Below, piece by piece: positions 51,967-60,626 of a stretch of 64,000 nt of DNA (the first letter of the stretch is position 1; each line of letters starts with the position of its first letter). Source of the stretch: Microbulbifer sp. GL-2 (GTDB taxonomy: Bacteria; Pseudomonadota; Gammaproteobacteria; Pseudomonadales; Cellvibrionaceae); the NCBI RefSeq assembly GCF_007183175.1, contig NZ_AP019807.1:4274001-4338000 (forward strand), read 5' to 3'. The notes beneath the pieces are model-generated. The model was not told the DNA's origin and did not search any database. It was given only the letters and a program-made list of their open reading frames with translations. A program made the position numbers and the translations under genes.

Positions 51967-54141
51967 TCATGCATTTAAGGCCTTAAACTCTCGTCTACGA
52001 CGATGCAAAACCGGTTCGGTATAGCCATTTGGTTGCGCGCAGCCTTCAAAAACAAGTTCACAGGCTGCCTGGAAGGCGACGCTCTTATCGAAGTCTGGAG
52101 CCATATTGTTGTAGTTGGTATCACCAGCATTCTGACGATCAACAATAGCAGCCATACGCTCCATAGTTTCACGTACTTGCTTCTCACTGACAATGCCGTG
52201 CTTAAGCCAGTTAGCAATATGCTGAGAAGAAATACGCAGGGTTGCACGATCTTCCATCAAGCCTACATCATTGATATCCGGCACCTTGGAACAGCCCACA
52301 CCCTGCTCTACCCAACGTACTACATAACCGAGAATGCCCTGGGCATTATTGTCCAATTCCCGCTGGATCTCTTTGGCACTCCAATTAGTGTTCTCGGCAA
52401 CCGGCACAGTAAGGATATCTTCCAGCTTCGCGTGGTGACGGTGTTGAATCTCTTCCTGGCGGCGGTTCACATCGACTTTGTGGTAGTGCAGTGCATGTAA
52501 TGTGGCTGCAGTAGGTGACGGTACCCAAGCGGTATTAGCACCAGCCATAGGATGAGCTAACTTGGCATGCATCATGGCCGACATCTGATCAGGTATTGGC
52601 CACATACCTTTGCCGATTTGTGCCCTGCCTTTCAAACCACAGTTAAGACCTACATCCACATTCCACTCTTCGTAGGCGTTGATCCAGGTGGACTGTTTCA
52701 TATCACCCTTACGGATCATTGGGCCCGCGAGCATGGAGGTATGGATTTCGTCACCGGTACGATCAAGGAAGCCGGTATTAATAAATACCACCCGTTCTTT
52801 GGCTTCAGCGATGCACGCTTTCAGGTTTACCGTGGTGCGTCGCTCCTCGTCCATAATGCCCATCTTCACAGTGAAACGTGGCAAGCCAAGGACATCCTCG
52901 ATACGGTTAAATAAGGTATTGGCAAAAGCCACTTCTTCCGGGCCGTGCATCTTCGGCTTTACGATATAGATGCTTCCTGTACGAGAGTTTTTGATTTCGC
53001 TATCACCACGTAGATCGTGAAGAGAAATCAGGCTGGTAACCATACCATCGAGAATACCTTCCGGGATCTCCTGGCCATCGCCATACAAAATGGCATCATT
53101 GGTCATCAGGTGCCCGACATTACGCACAAACATCAGACTCCGAGCAGGTAGGAATAGCTGATTGCCGTTCGGAGTAGTGTATTCACGGTCAGCATTCAGG
53201 TTACGTTCGAAGGTTTTACCACCCTTATTAATGGTTTCTTTCAGGTCACCCCGCATCAAGCCGAGCCAGTTGCGGTAAACCACCACCTTATCTTCGGCAT
53301 CCACTGCGGCTACCGAGTCCTCGCAGTCCATGATGGTAGTTAGCGCGGATTCTACCAATACATCATTAATACCTGCGTCATCGGTCTTGCCGATAGAGCT
53401 TTCCCGATCAACCTGAACCTCAAAATGCAGGCCATGTTGCTTGAACAGAATGCAGCTGGGCTCTTCACTGTCGCCACGATAGCCGACGAATTGTTTGCCG
53501 TCTTTAACGGTGGCTATATCGCCACTAGCCAGTACCACTTCCAGCAGGGAGCCATTTACACGGTACTGCACAGCATCCCTATGGCTACCACAGGTGAGTG
53601 GAGCTGACTGGTCGAGAAAGTTGCGTGCGAATTCAATGACCTTGGCTCCGCGCACGGGATTGTATTCCGTACCCTTTTCAGCGCCGCCTTCCTCGCTGAT
53701 TACATCAGTGCCATAGAGCGCATCATACAAACTGCCCCAGCGTGCATTGGCGGCGTTTAGGGCATAACGAGCATTCATCACCGGCACAACCAACTGTGGA
53801 CCGGCTAGGTTGGCGATCTCCTCGTCAACATTCTCGGTAGTAGCGGTGAAATCATCAGGCTCATCAACCAAATAGCCAATTTCACGCAGGTATTCACGAT
53901 AACCCTCCAAATCGCGAAAACCTTCTGGATTTTCAATATGCCAACGGTCCAGAGTTTCCTGAAGTTCGTCGCGCTTTTGCAAAAGTTGGCGGTTGACCGG
54001 TGCCAGATCGCGGACGATGGCATCAAGCCCAGTCCAGAACTTATCGGCATCGACCCCCGTTCCTGGGATCACTTCTTCGCAGACCAGATTGTAAAGCTCT
54101 GGCGCGATTTGCAAATTACCGATTTGGACTCGTTCCGTCAT
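51967..54141 (-). CDS. glcB: Malate synthase G
   Basis: GlcB condenses glyoxylate with acetyl-CoA to malate, the second step of the glyoxylate bypass. The 724 residues match the long G isoform (723 in E. coli). Characteristic parts are the catalytic VNMRYALNAANARWGSLYDAL-type segment (here NARYALNAANARWGSLYDAL), GIMDEERRTTVNLKACI with the CoA-site arginine, and GLNCGLKGRAQIGKGMWPIP. The active-site Asp region is near ALHYHKVDVNRRQEEI. It lies 190 bp downstream of a LysR gene on the same strand; a terminator follows. Confidence 0.97.
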   Translation of the reverse strand: MTERVQIGNLQIAPELYNLVCEEVIPGTGVDADKFWTGLDAIVRDLAPVNRQLLQKRDELQETLDRWHIENPEGFRDLEGYREYLREIGYLVDEPDDFTATTENVDEEIANLAGPQLVVPVMNARYALNAANARWGSLYDALYGTDVISEEGGAEKGTEYNPVRGAKVIEFARNFLDQSAPLTCGSHRDAVQYRVNGSLLEVVLASGDIATVKDGKQFVGYRGDSEEPSCILFKQHGLHFEVQVDRESSIGKTDDAGINDVLVESALTTIMDCEDSVAAVDAEDKVVVYRNWLGLMRGDLKETINKGGKTFERNLNADREYTTPNGNQLFLPARSLMFVRNVGHLMTNDAILYGDGQEIPEGILDGMVTSLISLHDLRGDSEIKNSRTGSIYIVKPKMHGPEEVAFANTLFNRIEDVLGLPRFTVKMGIMDEERRTTVNLKACIAEAKERVVFINTGFLDRTGDEIHTSMLAGPMIRKGDMKQSTWINAYEEWNVDVGLNCGLKGRAQIGKGMWPIPDQMSAMMHAKLAHPMAGANTAWVPSPTAATLHALHYHKVDVNRRQEEIQHRHHAKLEDILTVPVAENTNWSAKEIQRELDNNAQGILGYVVRWVEQGVGCSKVPDINDVGLMEDRATLRISSQHIANWLKHGIVSEKQVRETMERMAAIVDRQNAGDTNYNNMAPDFDKSVAFQAACELVFEGCAQPNGYTEPVLHRRRREFKALNA

Positions 54142-54330
54142 ACCCTGGGCCTCTCGCTAATTGTTGGAATTACGGCATTCTAAACAGCCATTTCGACATA
54201 CCGCTAATTTATAGGCGCAATTTCCACTATTCATAGATCGAATTTTTATGAGCGTGGTTGGCGGATGAAACTTTACTGTTAAAACCGCCCGTCCACCGCT
54301 AAGGCGCATGGTTCCTTACTGGCTGGTCAG

Positions 54331-55266
54331 TTACAGAGCCCGACCAATATCTAGGATCAGGCGGCGCAGCCAACGGTGAGGTGCGCTTTGCTGTAACAGA
54401 GGGCTCCATGCCATTTTGAGCTCCAGTGGGGGAATATCCAGTGGTGGGTCCCTGCGCACCACTCTGGGGTTATCCCTGGCCAGCTGTGCCAAGCGAGTGG
54501 GAACAGTCACAATCAGGTCACTCTGTTCTGCCAGCAGCATGGCCACTTGGTAGTGACGGGTAAACACGGAAATATCACGCTTCTCCCCCAACCGGCCAAT
54601 CGCCTCATCCACCCAGCCGAGCCGTTGAACATCTTCCGGGTTGACCCCAACCCCTACACCCATACCGGTTTTACTCACCCAGATGTGCTGAGCCTTCAAA
54701 TAACTTTGCAGATTGTAATCTTCGAGCATGGGGTTATCCGCCCGCATTACACAGGAGAAACTATCGCGCCAGACCGTGGCCTGATGAAAACTCTGCGGCA
54801 TGCTGTCAAAGCGGTTAATCACCATATCCACCTTACCCTGTTCCACATCCACAAAGCTCACATCACTCGGTGTCATGATATCCAGGCTGATACCGGGAGC
54901 CTCTTCGCGCAACTGCTTAAGCAGCGGCGGTATCAAAGTGGACTCAGCATAATCACTGGCCATGATACGAAAAGTGCGGCGGGTGCTAGCGGGGTCAAAG
55001 TCCCGGTTTGGCTGAATCACCCGGTCAATGCTGGATAGTGCTTCGCGCACCATAGGTTGTAATTCCAGGGCGCGCTCAGTGGGCATCATACCCTCGCGGG
55101 TACGCACTAAAAGGGGGTCATCGAACAGTTCCCGCAGGCGTTTCAGGCCATTACTCATAGCTGGCTGTGAGAGTCCCAAGTAATTGGCCGCGCGGGTGAC
55201 ATTACGTTCACGCAGCAGTACATCAAGGTATACCAGCAGGTTCAGGTCAGCTCTTTCCAGTTGCAT
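54331..55266 (-). CDS. LysR-family regulator between glcB and aceA
   Basis: A 311-residue LysR protein. The winged helix-turn-helix is RNVTRAANYLGLSQPAMSNG followed by LKRLRELFDDPLLVR; the effector domain starts near residue 90 with TRRTFRIMASDYAESTLIPP. The NodD/SyrM-like type of domain (PBP2) fits. The gene lies upstream of glcB on the same strand and divergent from aceA, with 114 bp between the two starts. Regulation of both glyoxylate-bypass genes is the obvious hypothesis, based on position alone. Confidence 0.9.
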   Translation of the reverse strand: MQLERADLNLLVYLDVLLRERNVTRAANYLGLSQPAMSNGLKRLRELFDDPLLVRTREGMMPTERALELQPMVREALSSIDRVIQPNRDFDPASTRRTFRIMASDYAESTLIPPLLKQLREEAPGISLDIMTPSDVSFVDVEQGKVDMVINRFDSMPQSFHQATVWRDSFSCVMRADNPMLEDYNLQSYLKAQHIWVSKTGMGVGVGVNPEDVQRLGWVDEAIGRLGEKRDISVFTRHYQVAMLLAEQSDLIVTVPTRLAQLARDNPRVVRRDPPLDIPPLELKMAWSPLLQQSAPHRWLRRLILDIGRAL

Positions 55267-55380
55267 ACATCATTCGCCAGATCGATAGTGAAAATAAAAT
55301 CAATAAATTAGGCAAATTATGCCACTCCTCCTAAGATACTCAACACCTAATCGCAGTCACCGTTTTAAGGAAACACTGTC
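55267..55380. promoter_or_regulatory. Divergent LysR-aceA control region
   Basis: The 114-bp gap must carry promoters for both genes. It has an AT-rich centre (AAAATAAAATCAATAAATTA) and short T-N11-A type symmetric spots such as GGCAAATTATGCC at 55313-55325, which could be a LysR operator. The aceA ribosome binding site is AAGGA near 55367. Confidence 0.45.
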
Positions 55381-56979
55381 ATGTCCACTTACACTCAAGA
55401 CATCGATGCGGTAGCTAAGCTCCGTGACAGCAAAAGCGGCACTTGGGACGCTATTAATCCCGAATCTGTTGCCCGCATGCGCGCCCAGAACAAATTCAAG
55501 AACGGCCTGGATATTGCAAAATACACTGCCAATATCATGCGTGCAGATATGGAGAACTACGACAAGGATACCTCCAAGTACACCCAGTCTCTGGGCTGCT
55601 GGCACGGTTTTATTGGTCAACAGAAGATGATTTCTATTAAGAAGCACTTCGAAGGCAATACTGATCGCCGTTACCTGTACCTGTCCGGCTGGATGGTCGC
55701 CGCGCTGCGCAGCGAATTTGGTCCTCTGCCTGACCAGTCTATGCACGAGAAGACTTCTGTTGCACACCTGATCAACGAGCTGTACACCTTCCTTCGCCAA
55801 GCCGATGCCCGTGAACTGAACGACCTGTTCCGTGAGCTGGATGCTGCCCGCGAAGCCGGTGACAAAGCTGCCGAGAAAACAGCCCAGGACAAGATCGACA
55901 ACCACAAGACTCACGTTGTACCCATCATTGCCGACATCGACGCCGGTTTTGGTAATGCTGAAGCCACTTACCTGATGGCTAAGCAAATGATCGAGGCGGG
56001 TGCCTGCTGTATCCAGATCGAGAATCAGGTTTCCGATGAAAAGCAGTGCGGCCACCAGGACGGTAAAGTGACCGTTCCCCACGAAGACTTCCTCGCCAAG
56101 ATCCGTGCTGTTCGCTACGCATTCCTGGAGCTGGGTGTAGATAATGGTGTTATCGTTGCCCGTACCGACTCTCTGGGTGCCGGCCTGACCAAGCAAATCG
56201 CCGTGACCAAGCAACCGGGCGACCTGGGCGATCAGTACAACGCTTTCCTGGATTGCGAAGAGATCGCACCTTCCGACCTGGCCAATGGCGACGTTGTCCT
56301 CAATCGCGAAGGTAAACTGCTACGTCCTAAGCGCCTGCCTTCCAACCTGTTCCAGTTCCGCAAAGGCACCGGTGAAGCTCGCTGTATCCTGGACAGCATC
56401 ACTTCCTTGCAGAACGGCGCTGACCTGATTTGGATCGAAACCGAGAAGCCCCATGTTCGCCAGATCGGCGGCATGATGGACGAAATCCGCAAAGTGGTTC
56501 CAGACGCGAAGCTGGTTTACAACAACAGCCCATCCTTCAACTGGACCTTGAACTTCCGTCAACAGGTATTCGATGCCTGGGCTGAAGAAGGCAAGGACGT
56601 TTCCGCCTATAACCGCGACAATTTGATGAGCGCAGAGTACGACGACTCCGAGCTTTCTGCCGCCGCTGACGAGAAGATCCGTACCTTCCAGGCAGATGCT
56701 GCCCGTGAAGCGGGTATCTTCCACCACCTGATCACTCTGCCGACTTACCACACCGCGGCTCTGTCCACCGACAACTTGGCCAAAGAGTACTTCGGTGAAC
56801 AAGGCATGCTGGGTTACGTGAAGGGTGTACAGCGCAAGGAAATCCGCCAGAGTATCGCCTGTGTTAAACACCAGAACATGGCTGGTTCCGATATCGGTGA
56901 CGACCACAAAGAGTATTTCGCCGGCGAAGCTGCCCTGAAAGCCTCTGGTAAAGACAACACCATGAACCAGTTCAGCTAA
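55381..56979 (+). CDS. aceA: Isocitrate lyase (long form)
   Basis: AceA splits isocitrate to succinate and glyoxylate and so bypasses the CO2-releasing steps of the TCA cycle. The 532 residues match the long Pseudomonas-type enzyme (531), not the 434-residue E. coli form. The catalytic cysteine is Cys223 in DEKQCGHQDGKV; the usual KKCGH has a Gln for the second Lys here. ADIDAGFGNAEATYLMAKQM and YNNSPSFNWTLNF are further marks. Codon choice is strongly biased towards the common C-ending codons, which fits high expression. Divergent from the LysR gene. Confidence 0.97.
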   Translation: MSTYTQDIDAVAKLRDSKSGTWDAINPESVARMRAQNKFKNGLDIAKYTANIMRADMENYDKDTSKYTQSLGCWHGFIGQQKMISIKKHFEGNTDRRYLYLSGWMVAALRSEFGPLPDQSMHEKTSVAHLINELYTFLRQADARELNDLFRELDAAREAGDKAAEKTAQDKIDNHKTHVVPIIADIDAGFGNAEATYLMAKQMIEAGACCIQIENQVSDEKQCGHQDGKVTVPHEDFLAKIRAVRYAFLELGVDNGVIVARTDSLGAGLTKQIAVTKQPGDLGDQYNAFLDCEEIAPSDLANGDVVLNREGKLLRPKRLPSNLFQFRKGTGEARCILDSITSLQNGADLIWIETEKPHVRQIGGMMDEIRKVVPDAKLVYNNSPSFNWTLNFRQQVFDAWAEEGKDVSAYNRDNLMSAEYDDSELSAAADEKIRTFQADAAREAGIFHHLITLPTYHTAALSTDNLAKEYFGEQGMLGYVKGVQRKEIRQSIACVKHQNMAGSDIGDDHKEYFAGEAALKASGKDNTMNQFS

Positions 56980-57130
56980 GTAAGCTTTTATACTTTTTCG
57001 TTACATTGAGGGCGGCTTGAGCCGCCTTCATCAGGTATTAACCCGATGCGCTTATCAATTAGCGGGTGATGCTTCTGCCGAAGAAGAACAGTTGGAGTAA
57101 ACTGCGCTTTAGTCTCTGCACTTTTAATTT

Positions 57131-57154
57131 GGGCCGCAATCGCGGCCCTTTTTT
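57131..57154 (+). terminator. Intrinsic terminator after aceA
   Basis: GGGCCGC (57131-57137) and GCGGCCC (57142-57148) with a 4-base loop are followed by six T. A weaker hairpin without a T-run, GGCGGC and GCCGCC at 57011-57026, lies closer to the aceA stop. The 258-bp gap to ackA has no gene. Confidence 0.85.
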
Positions 57155-57237
57155 ATTCTTAGCCACATATACGCTTTCAGAGGACTTTTACGCCATTTTA
57201 GCTAGCCTTAGGGTATATCCGTCGGAACAACCGAATT

Positions 57238-58446
57238 ATGCCCAACCCAGGCCTAGTACTTATATTTAACTGCGGCAGCTCTACACTAAAGTTTGCCGTA
57301 CTTAACCCCTTCAGTGGAGAAGAGCATCTATCTGGCCAGGCCGACGCCCTGGGTAGTTCTGGCGCTGTACTGAAGTGGCGCCATGATGGCGAAGATCATG
57401 TCCGGCAGCTCTCCCCCAGTGACGACTTCGAAAGTGTAATGGGAGGACTGGTAGATAAACTGGACGGACCCTGGTCAGATCTCAAGACCCGTCTGGTCGC
57501 TATCGGACACCGGGTGGTGCACGGCGGTGAGCAGTTTGCCGATTCAGTACTGATAGACCAAGAAGTTCTCGTTGCAATCCGATCTTGCTGTGAATTGGCA
57601 CCACTTCACAATCCAGCCGCCCTACAGGGAATCCAGGTCGCCCTGATTGCCTTTCCGCAGCTACCGCAAATCGCTGTATTCGATACAGCTTTTCACCAGG
57701 GAATGCCGGACTACGCCTACCTCTATGCCCTGCCTTACCGTTTATATCGGGAGCATCATATTCGCCGTTACGGCATGCACGGCAGCAGCCACCGCTATAT
57801 TGCCGAGCGCGCTGCTGAACTACAGGGAAAACCAATCACGGAGACCAATGTGATTTCCGCGCACCTTGGCAATGGAGCTTCCGTCGCTGCGATCAAAGGC
57901 GGGCAAAGTGTAGACACCAGCATGGGACTGACTCCCCTCGAGGGACTGGTTATGGGTAGTCGCTGCGGTGACCTGGACCCAGGACTGCTGCTGCACCTTG
58001 GCGAGGCATTGGACTATTCCCTGGCCGAACTGGAACAGCTGCTTAACCGGGAGAGTGGCCTGTTTGGCCTTTCAGAATTAAGCAACGACTGTCGCGAGCT
58101 GGAAGAAGCGATGGAAAATGGCCACAAAGGTGCGCGTCTGGCCCTGGAGGTTTTCTGCTACCGACTGGCAAAATACATTGCAGCCTATTCCATCCCACTG
58201 CGCCGGGTAAGCGCACTGGCCTTTACCGGCGGTATAGGCGAGAACTCTGCATGGGTGCGGCACAGGACAATCCACTGGCTCAGCGCTCTGGGTTACCAGA
58301 TTAATCGTGAACGCAATGAGGCCACCCGCTTTGGTGCTGAGGGACTGATCTCCAAAGCCGGCACAGTGGATATATTTGTGATCCCCACTCGGGAAGACTG
58401 GGTGATCGCCAGGGATGCCGCCAGGCTGGCATCCGGAGAGCGCTAA
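57238..58446 (+). CDS. ackA: Acetate kinase
   Basis: AckA converts acetyl phosphate and ADP to acetate and ATP, reversibly. The 402 residues fit the family. The N-terminal ATPase-fold loop reads LIFNCGSSTLKFAV (usually NxGSSSxK), and the other signature is AIGHRVVHGGEQF. HGSSHRYIAERAA and FTGGIGENSAWVR are also conserved. The following pta starts 2 bases after the stop, so the two are one operon. Confidence 0.96.
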   Translation: MPNPGLVLIFNCGSSTLKFAVLNPFSGEEHLSGQADALGSSGAVLKWRHDGEDHVRQLSPSDDFESVMGGLVDKLDGPWSDLKTRLVAIGHRVVHGGEQFADSVLIDQEVLVAIRSCCELAPLHNPAALQGIQVALIAFPQLPQIAVFDTAFHQGMPDYAYLYALPYRLYREHHIRRYGMHGSSHRYIAERAAELQGKPITETNVISAHLGNGASVAAIKGGQSVDTSMGLTPLEGLVMGSRCGDLDPGLLLHLGEALDYSLAELEQLLNRESGLFGLSELSNDCRELEEAMENGHKGARLALEVFCYRLAKYIAAYSIPLRRVSALAFTGGIGENSAWVRHRTIHWLSALGYQINRERNEATRFGAEGLISKAGTVDIFVIPTREDWVIARDAARLASGER

Positions 58447-58448
58447 GA

Positions 58449-60626
58449 ATGCCCCACAGTAGCCGCACCGTTATGCTGGTTCCTCTCGGCGCGGGTGTGG
58501 GTATCACCTCTGTCAGCCTGGGTTTGATCCGCGCACTGGAGCGCAACCGTGTAGAGGTGGAGTTTTACAAGCCCGTGGCAGAGCCACCTCCCCCGGATGG
58601 CACCATTGAGCGCACTACCGAAATTCTGCGGCAAACTTCCAGCCTGGAAATTCCACGCTCCTTTAGCGCACAACACGTCGAATCCATGGTATCCACCGGC
58701 AAAATGCCGGATTTACTCGAAGACATACTGGCACGATACCGGAGCGGCGGCCGACATGCGGATGTCGCAGTGATCGAGGGCATATTGCCCAGCAGTGACA
58801 GCCAATTCGCCAACCAACTCAATTACCAAATCGCCAAAACCCTGGATGCGGAGGTGGTACTGGTAACCTGCCCCCACGGTGGAGATGCCCGGCAACTACG
58901 AGAGCGGTTGCAGTTCGCAGTTCGATCCTTTGGCGGCGATGAATCCAACCGGGTAGTGGGCTGCATTATCAACAAACTGGGCGCCCCCATTGAACAAACC
59001 GATACTCCCGGCGCCCAACCCGCGGGCATGCGAGCCGGACGGGAAACCCCGACAGAAAACACAGCGACTATCACCAGGGAATCCCTTTACCGGCAGACGC
59101 CATTGCGTATTGTCGGCTGCATCCCCTGGAATGCAGACTTGCTAGCCCCCCGCGCGCTGGATCTGGTACGGCATTTCAACGCACAGGTGATTAACCGGGG
59201 CGAATTGGAAACCCGACGGTTGCACAATGTCACCTTCTGCTCGCGCTCCCTCGCCAATATGCTCAGACGCTTTAAGCCGGGCGCCCTTCTAGTCACTTCC
59301 GCAGACAGGCCCGATGTGGTCACTGCAGCCTGCCTGGCGGCGATGAATGGAGTAAAAATCGGCTGCCTTTTGTTAACCGGGGGTTACCGGCTTGACCGCG
59401 AAGTGCACAAACTCTGCACACCGGCAATGGAAACCGGGTTACCGGTAATGCTGGTCAGTGGCAATACCTGGCGCACTGTAGTGGACTTACAGACCTTCAA
59501 CCTGCGCACGCCGGCAGACGACCGCGAACGGGTGGACCGGGTGCAGGACTTTTTCGCCAGTCACCTGGATGAAAACTGGGTTAACTCACTAAGCCAGGTC
59601 TCCAACCGTCCCCGGCGACTGTCACCCCCAGCCTTCCGTTACCACCTGACCGAGCTGGCACGTCGAGAACAGAAACGTATTGTATTGCCAGAAGGTGAAG
59701 AGCCACGCACCATCCGTGCGGCATTGATATGCGCTGAACGCGGCATTGCCCAACCAATCCTGCTTGGCAATAGCAAAACTATTTCCAGGGTGGCGGAGCA
59801 ACAGGGCTTAACACTCTCCGATAAAGTACACATTACTGACCCCGAGCATGTGCGTGATAATTATGTGGAACCCATGGTGGAATTACGCAAAAACAAGGGC
59901 CTGACCGAAGTGGTGGCAATGGAGCACCTGCATGACAATGTGGTACTCGGCACCATGATGCTGGCACTGGATGAAGTGGACGGATTGGTATCCGGCGCAA
60001 TTCACACAACGGCAAACACCATCCGCCCAGCCCTGCAGCTGATTAAAGCTGCACCGGGCGAAGAACTGGTATCCTCCATATTTTTTATGTTGCTTCCGGA
60101 ACAGGTATTAGTCTATGGGGATTGCGCCATCAACCCGGACCCCAACGCGGAGCAGCTGGCCGCAATTGCCATACAATCTGCAGATTCCGCACTGGCCTTC
60201 GGCATAGAGCCCCGTGTTGCCATGATCAGCTACTCCACCGGCACTTCTGGCAGTGGCTCCGATGTAGACAAAGTGCGTGAGGCTACTGAAATTGCCAAAC
60301 GCAAAAGGCCGAAGCTGATAATTGATGGGCCCCTGCAATACGATGCTGCGGTAACAGAAAATGTAGCCGCACAGAAAGCACCACACAGCCCGGTGGCCGG
60401 ACGTGCAACTGTATTTATCTTCCCTGACCTTAATACCGGCAACACTACTTATAAAGCGGTACAGCGCAGTGCTGGCTTGGTGAGCATTGGGCCTATGTTG
60501 CAGGGATTGCGCAAGCCTGTAAATGACTTATCCCGCGGGGCTCTGGTAGACGATATTGTCTACACAATCGCCCTCACGGCAATCCAGGCCCAACAAAGGG
60601 ATAACCAGCACAGAGCCAATCACTGA
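58449..60626 (+). CDS. pta: Phosphate acetyltransferase
   Basis: Pta interconverts acetyl-CoA and acetyl phosphate. The 725 residues are the long form (714 in E. coli). The N-terminal half is the P-loop-like/DRTGG regulatory region, starting MLVPLGAGVGITSVSLGL; the catalytic PTA_PTB domain begins near residue 390 with RREQKRIVLPEGEEPRTIRA, and the signature MISYSTGTSGSGSDVDKVRE is present. An insertion-like segment with IEQTDTPGAQPAGMRAGRE lies near residue 180. The stop codon touches the stop codon of the convergent gene with no base between. Confidence 0.96.
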   Translation: MPHSSRTVMLVPLGAGVGITSVSLGLIRALERNRVEVEFYKPVAEPPPPDGTIERTTEILRQTSSLEIPRSFSAQHVESMVSTGKMPDLLEDILARYRSGGRHADVAVIEGILPSSDSQFANQLNYQIAKTLDAEVVLVTCPHGGDARQLRERLQFAVRSFGGDESNRVVGCIINKLGAPIEQTDTPGAQPAGMRAGRETPTENTATITRESLYRQTPLRIVGCIPWNADLLAPRALDLVRHFNAQVINRGELETRRLHNVTFCSRSLANMLRRFKPGALLVTSADRPDVVTAACLAAMNGVKIGCLLLTGGYRLDREVHKLCTPAMETGLPVMLVSGNTWRTVVDLQTFNLRTPADDRERVDRVQDFFASHLDENWVNSLSQVSNRPRRLSPPAFRYHLTELARREQKRIVLPEGEEPRTIRAALICAERGIAQPILLGNSKTISRVAEQQGLTLSDKVHITDPEHVRDNYVEPMVELRKNKGLTEVVAMEHLHDNVVLGTMMLALDEVDGLVSGAIHTTANTIRPALQLIKAAPGEELVSSIFFMLLPEQVLVYGDCAINPDPNAEQLAAIAIQSADSALAFGIEPRVAMISYSTGTSGSGSDVDKVREATEIAKRKRPKLIIDGPLQYDAAVTENVAAQKAPHSPVAGRATVFIFPDLNTGNTTYKAVQRSAGLVSIGPMLQGLRKPVNDLSRGALVDDIVYTIALTAIQAQQRDNQHRANH

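Noticed and set aside
54142..54330. A small gene between the LysR gene and glcB
   Set aside because: No frame with a start and ribosome binding site; the stretch is best read as the glcB leader and promoter.
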